Assembly: GCA_963971225.1 (NCBI GenBank)
Contig: OZ020269.1
Span: forward strand, 99,945,905-100,009,904
Direction of reading: 5' to 3'
DNA from: Melieria omissa
Lineage: Eukaryota > Arthropoda > Insecta > Diptera > Ulidiidae
Length of the DNA stretch: 64,000 nt
Under the pieces are notes generated by a model. It saw only the letters and a program-made list of their open reading frames with translations, was not told the DNA's origin and ran no database searches. Below, one piece after another: positions 48,672 through 60,168 of the stretch (positions are counted from its first letter, which is position 1; the number at the start of each line of letters is the position of its first letter). Made by a program: the position numbers and the translations under genes.

Positions 48672-49015
48672 TTTACATAACCTCACATCACATCACAATG
48701 ATCCATTATGAACTTTAAGGGGGAAGTGCGTTCTTTGCCACAAAAACTATGGTTCCGTGGTCAACAAATTTAGTATTTAATGCCCCAAATCAATGTTTGA
48801 GAAGCTTGAGGAACTGCCATTCCCGGGGTCACTATTTGACATAACCTCACATCACATCACAATGGGTCATTATGAACTCTAAGAAGAAGTGAGGTCTTTG
48901 CCACAAAAACTATTGTTCCGTGGTCAACAATTTCAGTATTTAGTGCCCACATCAATGTTTGAGAAGCTTGAGGAACTGTTATTTCCCGGGTTACTATTTG
49001 ACATAACCTCACATC
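48672..49015. repeat. About 163-bp tandem duplication beside the gene B 3' end
   Basis: ACATAACCTCACATCACATC begins units at about 48675 and 48839, with a third partial start at about 49001. Shared blocks include TTTGCCACAAAAACTAT, TTCCGTGGTCAACAA and GTTTGAGAAGCTTGAGGAAC. TTTAAGGGGGAAGTGCG at 48714 in the first unit resembles the end of the TTAA-flanked element at 32164. Confidence 0.85.
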
Positions 49016-49127
49016 TATTGCACTAACCATCGAATTCCTCACATAACTTAAGTCAAAACACTAAATCTTCGTTACCAAAACACTAAATAGGCAAAAAGAA
49101 AGTAAGACAGTCTTCTGTTGTGCGTCT

Positions 49128-50720
49128 TCAGACCCGCTCCACTTGCAGATGCAGCCCGTTCTGTGCGGTCAGCATAAAGCTCTTCTTGCTCAGTACAACC
49201 GGCACTTCGGTGCGTGCGCACCGGCTGAACTTGTAGTCCCGCAACAGACTAATCAGTCCCACCTTTGCCTGCATTTTGCCAAACCGCACACCGATGCAGC
49301 TGCGCGGTCCATCGCCGAACGGCAAATAGGCGCAGGGATGTCGCTCCTGGATAGCTGCGGTCTCAAAGCGCGCGGGATCAAAGCGTTCCGGATCGGGGTA
49401 GAGTTCTGCGTCATAGTGTATGGCATGCACTGGTATGAGCACCTTCAGGCCCTTTTCTATGGTATACTTGCTGTCCGGCAGGTGATAGTCGGCCACGGTT
49501 TTGCGCACAAGATGCGGCACCACGGGATATTTGCGCAGCGTCTCTGCAAAGTAAATTTTCAGTCAGAATGGATTCAAATATTTTCTTGCACTTTAATTTC
49601 TAATTTTCAACTCACCAGACAGCACTTGCTCAAAGTAGCTCATCTCTTTGATGGCCTCGTAGCTCAACTCGTTCTTGTGCGCCTTCAGCACGCTTACAAT
49701 TTCCGCACGCAGCTTGTCCTGTATGTCCTGATTCAGCGCCAACTCGTACAGGCAAAACGACATTGTTGTCGAGGATGTGTCGAAGCCCGCAACAAAGAAC
49801 ACAAATGCCTGTGCGGCCATCTGCAGCAGCGTCAGCCCTTGCGACAGATCAATGCCATCGCTTTGTGCCGCCGCCTGCTGATCCTCGGCCATCATTTCAA
49901 TCATCAAATTCATAAAATCGTTGCGTTTCACTTTGTGCTCGCGTCGATACTCAACAGTGCGTTGCACTGCACTGACAAAGAATTCGCTCACATCGTCTGG
50001 AAAGAATTTCATGTGCAGTCTGCGCGCCAGCTGCGGATGCGACACCATAAATGTGCGCACCATCTGCGAGTGACGCGGCTGCTCGAAGATTGCGCGTCCG
50101 CGTCGCCGAAACTCTGCATTCGGATCTTGCAGACTGTTGCACTCGATGCCAAAGGCGCAGGTGCCAATCACATCGGTGGTGTAGCGCGCGCACAGCTCTT
50201 TTAATTCCAGCTCAGCAGCGCCAGTTGGCTTTAGCATTTCACCACAGGCGTGATTGAGATTGTGCGCCACCTCCACCACAGTGGGCAGCATGAACTTCAT
50301 TTTGCCCGACGTGAAGACGGGCGTCAGCTTGTTGCGCATTGCTCGCCACTGCTCACCTTCGAGCGTGAACAGATGCGACGTAAGCGGATCGTCGTGCGCG
50401 TTGCTGAAGATGCCGCGATCATGAAAATTGGCAAAGTCCTTGATCAACACATGCTTCACAGCGTCCAGATCGAGCAGCATGGCCAGTCGGCCAGTGAAGT
50501 AGTAGACGCCCGCCAGGGGGCCGGTGTGCTTGAAGCGCTCGTAGATGCGCCTATTGACATCACGAAAGTGCACGTGCCGGCCCAGACCCTTCAGGTTGCC
50601 CAGCAGATAGACGGGACGCTCGTGCGGCACGCCGCGACGCGCCCAGTAAGTGTACACATTGCGCAGATAGAACCAAACGAGCGCAGCGACGGCGCACAGC
50701 AGCGCCACAACGAGGCCCAT
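49128..50720 (-). CDS. Cytochrome P450, CYP6 family (gene B)
   Basis: Two exons: 50720-49616 and 49543-49128 (TGA stop), with a 72-bp GT-AG intron (49615-49544) at the same phase-1 site as in A and C. The product is 506 residues. The start at 50720 is chosen because it begins the hydrophobic anchor (MGLVVALLCAVAALVWFYL) followed by ARRGVP. The frame stays open upstream to 50960, but that part is not P450-like. Motifs are W125-xxx-R129, AGFDT (311-315), ETLR (369-372), FDPARF (423-428) and PFGDGPRSCIG with Cys451. All key residues are intact. Likely an ER monooxygenase of xenobiotics or endogenous lipids; substrate unknown. The middle third is nearly the same as gene C (for example ELKELCARYTTDVIGTCAFG), so B and C look like the closest pair. 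Confidence 0.95.
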
Positions 50721-50992
50721 TGTACGCGAGCGCCCGCACCGCACAATAGTCAGTTGTGCGCAAAATGCAACTGAATGCCAATACGCGCCGATTGCCGTCG
50801 AACGGAAAACCAATGCACTCCGTTGTCGAGCAGCGAACCAACTAAACGCCGGAGCGCGCTTACTCGCACATTTAAGATCGACTTCGAAGCAGCAGAAACT
50901 GAGTGCTGGCGCTTTGCAAGTGATTTGCCCGATAAGGCAAATGCTGTGTGGTAACAACAAAACAAGAACAAAAGAAATTCTTATTCACATTT

Positions 50993-50993
<1 letters not shown>

Positions 50994-51030
<37 letters not shown>

Positions 51031-51031
51031 G
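50994..51031. repeat. (TTG)n microsatellite upstream of gene B
   Basis: About 12 perfect triplets, some 275 bp before the gene B start codon and therefore possibly inside its promoter region or leader. On minus it reads as poly-Asn, an artefact. Confidence 0.95.
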
Positions 51032-52005
51032 ACGACGACCGTATTTTGCCTCGATACATAAATGAAAAATGAAAATTTATTTTCGCAACCCATTTGTTTC
51101 GCATATAAAATTGTGGCATTTATTTGTTGGCGATGACTTAACAAAAAAGCACAAACAAAATGTACAAAAACAAATGGCAGCAAAAACAATTCAGAGCATT
51201 TAAAAGATGTTTACTCTTTGCTGTCGACTTGAGTTTATTTTTAATTATAATTAGAAAATCATTTATTGGAAATCAATAAATCGTCGTTGCGGCTACAGTG
51301 GCCTCAATTTTTATTTGTATTTTTTTGTAGCAATGAATGGACAGAGTTTATTTCCAATAATTTCTTTTTATTTTATTGAAATCATTAGTTTCTAAATAAA
51401 AATAAGTAAATAAGATTCTGTCGTTATTTTGGTCTTTCAAAAATGTGAACAACGTACACAAAAATTTACAAAAATTACAAATTTTAAAATTTATAAATCA
51501 AAAAGTAGGATGGCTTATCTTATCAAAATTTTTAATTTGAAAAGATTTTTAAGTTTTTTTGTTGCTTTGAGGCTTAAAATTATTCCACGCCGCAAGAGTT
51601 TTAGATAAAAATTGCATTTTTTTTAATTCAAAGTTCAATCCAGGGAAGTGAAAAGAAAATCGACTCATGTGCTTCTTCTCCTAATTTCATCTTCTTTTAA
51701 AGTTAAAAACACACGGGGCTCTGAGAACCTCAGGTACGATAAAACACCAAGGACCAAAACCTCCCGCGACTTGGGCTTCAAGACTTCAATAGAGAATCTT
51801 TGGCTCAAAAGTTGTGTACAAAACTCAGCAAAATCAAATCCTGAGGGCATCACTGATCTACTACTACACTCAAGTCTCGGTAAAAAAGAAACTTCAGTGA
51901 CGAAATTGTACTTATATATTAAACATGATCCGACACACACGTTTCTGTAGGCCAAAATCTTAGACTAAATCTAAAATTGAAAGTCGTTTTTTGAGATACG
52001 TTCAA
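51032..52005. other. Spacer upstream of gene B
   Basis: AT-rich. Open frames near 51648-51955 on both strands resemble no known protein. Confidence 0.5.
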
Positions 52006-52290
52006 GACTCCGCGAGTTCAATACTCCGTTGCGTTAACACCAAAAAAAAAGAAGAAAAACAAAAATTTTTCTTTCGGCGGCTGTCCTCTCAGCAGGAAAT
52101 GGCAAACCTCTGAGAGTAAAATTGCCTATGAAAAAGCTCCATACTCGCCATTCGGAATCGGCATAAAACTGTAGGTCTCTTCCAACCTTGTAAAAACATT
52201 CGCACGCACAACACGGTTGGTTGCGGGTAGCTAGGCCTTAGTCTCGTAATCAGGCTGTCGTGCCAGTCAAGAAGAAGAAGAAGAAAGCAT
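52006..52290 (+). mobile_element. SINE copy, probably 5' truncated
   Basis: The block GCAGGAAATGGCAAACCTCT, ATGAAAAAGCTCC, CGCCATTCGGAATCGGC, AAACTGTAGGTCTC and ACATTCGCACGCACA has the order of a SINE core I know from fly, especially tephritid, genomes (GGCAATGGCAAACCTCCGAG type). A B-box-like CGAGTTCAATACTCC lies at 52012-52026, and the segment ends in an (AAG)n run (52268-52287). The A box is not found, so it is probably truncated. Family identification is from memory of the core and is not certain. Confidence 0.6.
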
Positions 52291-52775
52291 TGCTACAGTT
52301 TGTTTAAGTCATGGATCTAAAAACCTTTAGTTATAAAATTTCATATATAAAAAAAAATACATCGACTAAGAGATCGTTAGCAGCATTTGAAAATTTTAAA
52401 ACGTGGTTTATTCCCTGCAAGTCTTACGAATCGGGTCCTCGGTATGAGTTTCTTAGAATATCTGCAAGTTTTTATATTCAGTGCTTCAATGAAAGCTATG
52501 TTAATTTAAATCTCTCTAAGATATTTAAAGCTTTACTTGCACATCTAAGGACTAAATTCAAATATTTCTAAGGTGTTTAAACCTCCAGTTGTGGATTTGA
52601 AGACTACATTGAAATATCTTCAAGGTATTCGAAGCTTCACTTGTGTATCTTAAAACTGTATTAAAATCATTCTAAGGTGTTCAAAGCTTCAGCTATGTAT
52701 ATCCAAGTCTCCCTAAGGTAGCTTATCTCAGAACTATATTCAAATCTCTCTAAGCCTCAGTTGTGAATGAAAAGA
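52291..52775. repeat. Degenerate tandem units preceding the AATTG array
   Basis: Recurring TCTCTAAG/TTCTAAGGTGTT, AAGCTTCA(C/G)TTGTG and AATATCT(T/A)CAAGG segments spaced roughly 60-70 bp apart between about 52505 and 52765. Similar wording (CTCAAATATCTC, GTTGTGGATCTGAACACTCA) appears right of the array at 57045-57110, so the AATTG array appears to lie inside this older repeat. Confidence 0.5.
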
Positions 52776-55700
52776 AATTGAATTGAATTGAATTGAATTG
52801 AATTGAATTGAATTGAATTGAATTGAATTGAATTGAATTGAATTGAATTGAATTGAATTGAATTGAATTGAATTGAATTGAATTGAATTGAATTGAATTG
52901 AATTGAATTGAATTGAATTGAATTGAATTGAATTGAATTGAATTGAATTGAATTGAATTGAATTGAATTGAATTGAATTGAATTGAATTGAATTGAATTG
53001 AATTGAATTGAATTGAATTGAATTGAATTGAATTGAATTGAATTGAATTGAATTGAATTGAATTGAATTGAATTGAATTGAATTGAATTGAATTGAATTG
53101 AATTGAATTGAATTGAATTGAATTGAATTGAATTGAATTGAATTGAATTGAATTGAATTGAATTGAATTGAATTGAATTGAATTGAATTGAATTGAATTG
53201 AATTGAATTGAATTGAATTGAATTGAATTGAATTGAATTGAATTGAATTGAATTGAATTGAATTGAATTGAATTGAATTGAATTGAATTGAATTGAATTG
53301 AATTGAATTGAATTGAATTGAATTGAATTGAATTGAATTGAATTGAATTGAATTGAATTGAATTGAATTGAATTGAATTGAATTGAATTGAATTGAATTG
53401 AATTGAATTGAATTGAATTGAATTGAATTGAATTGAATTGAATTGAATTGAATTGAATTGAATTGAATTGAATTGAATTGAATTGAATTGAATTGAATTG
53501 AATTGAATTGAATTGAATTGAATTGAATTGAATTGAATTGAATTGAATTGAATTGAATTGAATTGAATTGAATTGAATTGAATTGAATTGAATTGAATTG
53601 AATTGAATTGAATTGAATTGAATTGAATTGAATTGAATTGAATTGAATTGAATTGAATTGAATTGAATTGAATTGAATTGAATTGAATTGAATTGAATTG
53701 AATTGAATTGAATTGAATTGAATTGAATTGAATTGAATTGAATTGAATTGAATTGAATTGAATTGAATTGAATTGAATTGAATTGAATTGAATTGAATTG
53801 AATTGAATTGAATTGAATTGAATTGAATTGAATTGAATTGAATTGAATTGAATTGAATTGAATTGAATTGAATTGAATTGAATTGAATTGAATTGAATTG
53901 AATTGAATTGAATTGAATTGAATTGAATTGAATTGAATTGAATTGAATTGAATTGAATTGAATTGAATTGAATTGAATTGAATTGAATTGAATTGAATTG
54001 AATTGAATTGAATTGAATTGAATTGAATTGAATTGAATTGAATTGAATTGAATTGAATTGAATTGAATTGAATTGAATTGAATTGAATTGAATTGAATTG
54101 AATTGAATTGAATTGAATTGAATTGAATTGAATTGAATTGAATTGAATTGAATTGAATTGAATTGAATTGAATTGAATTGAATTGAATTGAATTGAATTG
54201 AATTGAATTGAATTGAATTGAATTGAATTGAATTGAATTGAATTGAATTGAATTGAATTGAATTGAATTGAATTGAATTGAATTGAATTGAATTGAATTG
54301 AATTGAATTGAATTGAATTGAATTGAATTGAATTGAATTGAATTGAATTGAATTGAATTGAATTGAATTGAATTGAATTGAATTGAATTGAATTGAATTG
54401 AATTGAATTGAATTGAATTGAATTGAATTGAATTGAATTGAATTGAATTGAATTGAATTGAATTGAATTGAATTGAATTGAATTGAATTGAATTGAATTG
54501 AATTGAATTGAATTGAATTGAATTGAATTGAATTGAATTGAATTGAATTGAATTGAATTGAATTGAATTGAATTGAATTGAATTGAATTGAATTGAATTG
54601 AATTGAATTGAATTGAATTGAATTGAATTGAATTGAATTGAATTGAATTGAATTGAATTGAATTGAATTGAATTGAATTGAATTGAATTGAATTGAATTG
54701 AATTGAATTGAATTGAATTGAATTGAATTGAATTGAATTGAATTGAATTGAATTGAATTGAATTGAATTGAATTGAATTGAATTGAATTGAATTGAATTG
54801 AATTGAATTGAATTGAATTGAATTGAATTGAATTGAATTGAATTGAATTGAATTGAATTGAATTGAATTGAATTGAATTGAATTGAATTGAATTGAATTG
54901 AATTGAATTGAATTGAATTGAATTGAATTGAATTGAATTGAATTGAATTGAATTGAATTGAATTGAATTGAATTGAATTGAATTGAATTGAATTGAATTG
55001 AATTGAATTGAATTGAATTGAATTGAATTGAATTGAATTGAATTGAATTGAATTGAATTGAATTGAATTGAATTGAATTGAATTGAATTGAATTGAATTG
55101 AATTGAATTGAATTGAATTGAATTGAATTGAATTGAATTGAATTGAATTGAATTGAATTGAATTGAATTGAATTGAATTGAATTGAATTGAATTGAATTG
55201 AATTGAATTGAATTGAATTGAATTGAATTGAATTGAATTGAATTGAATTGAATTGAATTGAATTGAATTGAATTGAATTGAATTGAATTGAATTGAATTG
55301 AATTGAATTGAATTGAATTGAATTGAATTGAATTGAATTGAATTGAATTGAATTGAATTGAATTGAATTGAATTGAATTGAATTGAATTGAATTGAATTG
55401 AATTGAATTGAATTGAATTGAATTGAATTGAATTGAATTGAATTGAATTGAATTGAATTGAATTGAATTGAATTGAATTGAATTGAATTGAATTGAATTG
55501 AATTGAATTGAATTGAATTGAATTGAATTGAATTGAATTGAATTGAATTGAATTGAATTGAATTGAATTGAATTGAATTGAATTGAATTGAATTGAATTG
55601 AATTGAATTGAATTGAATTGAATTGAATTGAATTGAATTGAATTGAATTGAATTGAATTGAATTGAATTGAATTGAATTGAATTGAATTGAATTGAATTG

Positions 55701-56997
55701 AATTGAATTGAATTGAATTGAATTGAATTGAATTGAATTGAATTGAATTGAATTGAATTGAATTGAATTGAATTGAATTGAATTGAATTGAATTGAATTG
55801 AATTGAATTGAATTGAATTGAATTGAATTGAATTGAATTGAATTGAATTGAATTGAATTGAATTGAATTGAATTGAATTGAATTGAATTGAATTGAATTG
55901 AATTGAATTGAATTGAATTGAATTGAATTGAATTGAATTGAATTGAATTGAATTGAATTGAATTGAATTGAATTGAATTGAATTGAATTGAATTGAATTG
56001 AATTGAATTGAATTGAATTGAATTGAATTGAATTGAATTGAATTGAATTGAATTGAATTGAATTGAATTGAATTGAATTGAATTGAATTGAATTGAATTG
56101 AATTGAATTGAATTGAATTGAATTGAATTGAATTGAATTGAATTGAATTGAATTGAATTGAATTGAATTGAATTGAATTGAATTGAATTGAATTGAATTG
56201 AATTGAATTGAATTGAATTGAATTGAATTGAATTGAATTGAATTGAATTGAATTGAATTGAATTGAATTGAATTGAATTGAATTGAATTGAATTGAATTG
56301 AATTGAATTGAATTGAATTGAATTGAATTGAATTGAATTGAATTGAATTGAATTGAATTGAATTGAATTGAATTGAATTGAATTGAATTGAATTGAATTG
56401 AATTGAATTGAATTGAATTGAATTGAATTGAATTGAATTGAATTGAATTGAATTGAATTGAATTGAATTGAATTGAATTGAATTGAATTGAATTGAATTG
56501 AATTGAATTGAATTGAATTGAATTGAATTGAATTGAATTGAATTGAATTGAATTGAATTGAATTGAATTGAATTGAATTGAATTGAATTGAATTGAATTG
56601 AATTGAATTGAATTGAATTGAATTGAATTGAATTGAATTGAATTGAATTGAATTGAATTGAATTGAATTGAATTGAATTGAATTGAATTGAATTGAATTG
56701 AATTGAATTGAATTGAATTGAATTGAATTGAATTGAATTGAATTGAATTGAATTGAATTGAATTGAATTGAATTGAATTGAATTGAATTGAATTGAATTG
56801 AATTGAATTGAATTGAATTGAATTGAATTGAATTGAATTGAATTGAATTGAATTGAATTGAATTGAATTGAATTGAATTGAATTGAATTGAATTGAATTG
56901 AATTGAATTGAATTGAATTGAATTGAATTGAATTGAATTGAATTGAATTGAATTGAATTGAATTGAATTGAATTGAATTGAATTGAATGGAATTGAA
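52776..56997. repeat. (AATTG)n pentanucleotide array, about 844 copies
   Basis: About 4.2 kb of pentamers without a visible interruption until an AATGG variant at 56986-56990. On minus it is open in all three frames (Ile-Gln-Phe-Asn-Ser repeats), which is an artefact. It separates the divergent P450 genes B and C. Its homogeneity implies recent expansion or an assembly-collapsed/expanded estimate of length. Confidence 0.98.
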
Positions 56998-56999
56998 TA

Positions 57000-58836
57000 T
57001 TTATGACTCCCCGCATGTGTATCATGTAGACTTCAGATTTTATCAAATATCTCAAAAATATACTCAACTACTGTTGTGGATCTGAACACTCAACTCAAGT
57101 ATCTGTAAAGTATTGAAAGACCGCTTACACTTAGAACTTCAGAGTCTTCAGAGGTAAAGTTTTCTGTTTAGTTTTTACTAATTATTCTGCAGCAATTTTT
57201 CAACAATATTTTTTATTTAGATCAGAATTTCAAAATGTATTCTTGCCTTAAAAGAATAAATTTAAAATCCAAAACTGGGCTTTCTAACTGCATCTGTGAG
57301 CCTAAAACGTACACTGAAGTAAGGAAATTTAAAGGGGAGTCAGAAGACAGAGAAGAGAGAGTTTGTTATAAATTAGTTTTTTGTTTATTTGTTTATTTTT
57401 AATTAAATTATTTGTTTAGTCTATGGAAGACTATAATAACATGAAATATGTACATTAAAAACTTAAAATTAAATCTTCTATTTCTCACATTATTCGGTCG
57501 ATTCAAATTGCTTTTGTCTACATTAAAATTATCAATAGTTTCTAATTTTGTTTGTCCTATGGCGTCATCTGAGTAGTCACCATTGTGCTTACTAAACGAT
57601 TTCCATTTATAAGTCACACGAGTTGATAACAAGTCGAGCGTGTCATTGTCGCATTTATTTTTTGCCATGAGAATTTAATAATATGCTTTGTTAGTATTTA
57701 TCTAAAGCCACTTGGTTGTGTTCGACGGAGTAATACAGAAAAGTCGGTGATTTTTGAGGAGTTTTATTTATTTTTTCGTTTTTTGCAATCACAGCAATGC
57801 ACTCATTCCCGAGAAATAATAAACACTTTAATGAATACAACTGAATTAAAACAGTGAAAATTTGCTTATAAAAATAATGTTAAAAAAAAAATCATTGGAA
57901 TGGTAAAGTAATCTATTAAATAAATCGCTCAAATAGTAACAATTAACAACAGAATAGTAAAAAAAATAATAATTTTATTTCATAGCAAACCTAAAATTTT
58001 GTTTATACTTGAATAACTAAATTTTAATTTATTTAATTAATTTATTTATAATTATTATATTTAATTTATTAACTTAATTATAAAATTATTCAATCAGTAA
58101 GAATATTTCTAAATATCGAAAGTGTGCTATGGTTTTTTCCACACTTTTTCAACCCAACAAAGCGCCACTCACTGTTACCATTCACTATCTCTCTCTCTGT
58201 CAGAGAACGTCGTTGCAATCAGTTAGAACGTATCTGTAAAAAAACATTGATATTGATAAAATATTTAAAAATTCTAAACTCATAATCAGCCGGCAATAGG
58301 CAATGGATCGTTAGTGAATCAGCGCTCAGCCATCGACTATCTGCCGGCAATTAACTGTTTATGTCAAGTTTTTTTTCTTTTGTTGTTGTTTACTTTTTGT
58401 GTTTTATGTTTTTATTGCGATTTTTTGCATACGAATTACTTTTTGTTCTTTTTCTCATACCGTTTCACACAAAATGCTCTCTTTGTAGATTCTTTGCTTA
58501 CTTGGAGAGCATAACCGGTTAAATTGGCATGTGACTCTTTGTTATTGTTATGATTTGTTTTTTTGGGCATTTTTACATTATTTTATTGTTTATTTGAAAT
58601 CTTTTTTTTTTCTATTAAACTCAATAGTAAACAAAACTATTTTGTTTTTTTTTTGTAGAATTAATTGTTGAAAATTGTTTTAAGTGTCTGAGAAAGAAGC
58701 AAAGCACTGAAAACTCGCTCTGGTGCTCAGAGTTGCCACGTTGATAATTCAAGAAATCATCTGAAGAAGTTAAGTAATATTTCAAAGTTAAATTCAAAAT
58801 TCTAAAGGGAGTATTTTAATTTCAAATCTATATGCT
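57000..58836. other. AT-rich spacer right of the AATTG array
   Basis: No recognised gene. The minus frame 57408-57668 and plus frame 58314-58514 resemble nothing known. 58010-58090 is nearly pure A/T. Confidence 0.5.
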
Positions 58837-59320
58837 TTGTTGGTTTGGAATAACAACAAAAACTAATTCTTTCTTTTATATAAATCATTAGGAGAAATTT
58901 AAAACGATTTTAACTTTGACTTCTAAATTTTCGAAATTTGTAGAGGTATTTCTATTTGAAATCTAATAGTTATTTCTTAGCCTTGTTGGTTTGGAATTGC
59001 AACAAAAATGGATTTCTTTTTTCATTTATAAAAGTAATTAGGAGAACTTTAGAAGAATTTTAACGGTAACTTCTAAACTTTAAGAGGTATTTCAGTTTCA
59101 AATCTAATAGGTCCAAGCATTACCTACCTTTGTTGGTTTGGAACTGGTACAAAAATGGATTCTTTCTTTTATAAAAATCATTAGGAAAAGTTTAGAAACA
59201 TTTTAACTTTGATTTCTAATTTTTCCAAATTTTTAAGGATATTTCAATTTAAAATCCAATAGGTATTGCTTGGCTTTGTTGGTTTGGAATTACAACAAAA
59301 ATGGATTCTTTCTTTTATAA
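58837..59320. repeat. 146-bp tandem repeat, about 3.3 units, upstream of gene C
   Basis: TTGTTGGTTTGGAAT begins units at 58837, 58983, 59130 and 59276 (periods 146, 147, 146). Each unit carries CAACAAAAATGGATTC, TTCTTTTATA, TCATTAGGAGAA and TTTTAACTTTGA. The last unit is cut off at about 59320. The array lies 0.85-1.3 kb before the gene C start codon. Confidence 0.9.
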
Positions 59321-59969
59321 CTTTGGTTATAATGCTTTGGAGTCTTGAAAAAATGAGATCCAAAGAATTTTTTCATATGTCGATCCTAAATGCCTCGAAT
59401 CGGTTGGCTTTCGCACAGAGTTTAACTAAATTTCCACTAGTTTTAGTTTAGTCGTTTTAGTTTTATCGATGGTCTGTTAAAATTTCTTTTTTGTTTGACT
59501 GGATTCTAAATAAAAAAATTTAACATTCATTTTTTTCTTTAAATTACATTTGTTTACAAAAATTTACTGTGCCCATTTTGTTGAGCCGAATTGAAATTTA
59601 AATCTAAAATTATGAAAATTAAATCTAAATGAAAAATCAAAAATGAATAAAAATTAATATAATTGAAATTAAGTCTAAATGAAATCTAAATGAAAATTAA
59701 ATATAATTTAAATCAAAGTTATTTATTTGACTTTAATTTTTTATGTTTAGAGAATTTTGTTAATTTCTTGGAATTTGTTAAAATTTTTGAAGGACTTTTT
59801 TTTTGGTTGCGGCAACACTGTTTTCAACGAAAACAATTGCTTGCTCTCTCGCGCTCTCGCTCTCTTACTAACATTTCCTGCTACTTCTCTCTCCCTCTCA
59901 CTTTCCCTCTCTCTCTCCCTCACTCTCTCTACAACGCATTTAATCAATTGCTCACTCGATAGTGTGTTG
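59321..59969. other. Proximal upstream region of gene C
   Basis: Non-coding, with AAATCTAAATGAAAATTAAA-type repeats near 59590-59705 and a CT-rich run at about 59880-59935. Probably includes the gene C promoter. Confidence 0.5.
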
Positions 59970-59980
59970 TATATTAAAAA
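59970..59980 (+). promoter_or_regulatory. TATA-like element upstream of gene C
   Basis: TATATTAAAAA about 200 bp before the start codon, following the CT-rich run. A start near 60000 would give a leader of roughly 170 bases. Supported only by motif and position. Confidence 0.35.
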
Positions 59981-60168
59981 AAGACCAGACACAGCCGAGT
60001 ATCTACAAAACAAACCACCCGAAAACCGGTCGCTGTTAGTTATTGAGCTACGCTGACTTGTATAGAACGTTGCTTTGTTGATTTCTGATTTTCTTTGTCT
60101 GATTTAATGTTGCACACAAAGCCGTCAACACGCCGATCTGAAAAGTTATTTATTGCAACGCACACAAC

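Noticed and set aside
49143..50204. 353-codon plus-strand open frame opposite gene B
   Set aside because: Antisense shadow of the P450 exons, crossing the intron; caused by codon bias of the GC-rich coding strand.
50721..50960. Upstream in-frame extension of gene B
   Set aside because: The added residues do not resemble a P450 N-terminus, while the ATG at 50720 starts a typical hydrophobic anchor.
52757..57067. A 1436-codon open frame of Ile-Gln-Phe-Asn-Ser repeats
   Set aside because: Reading of the (AATTG)n array, open in every minus frame because the pentamer has no stop; not a gene.
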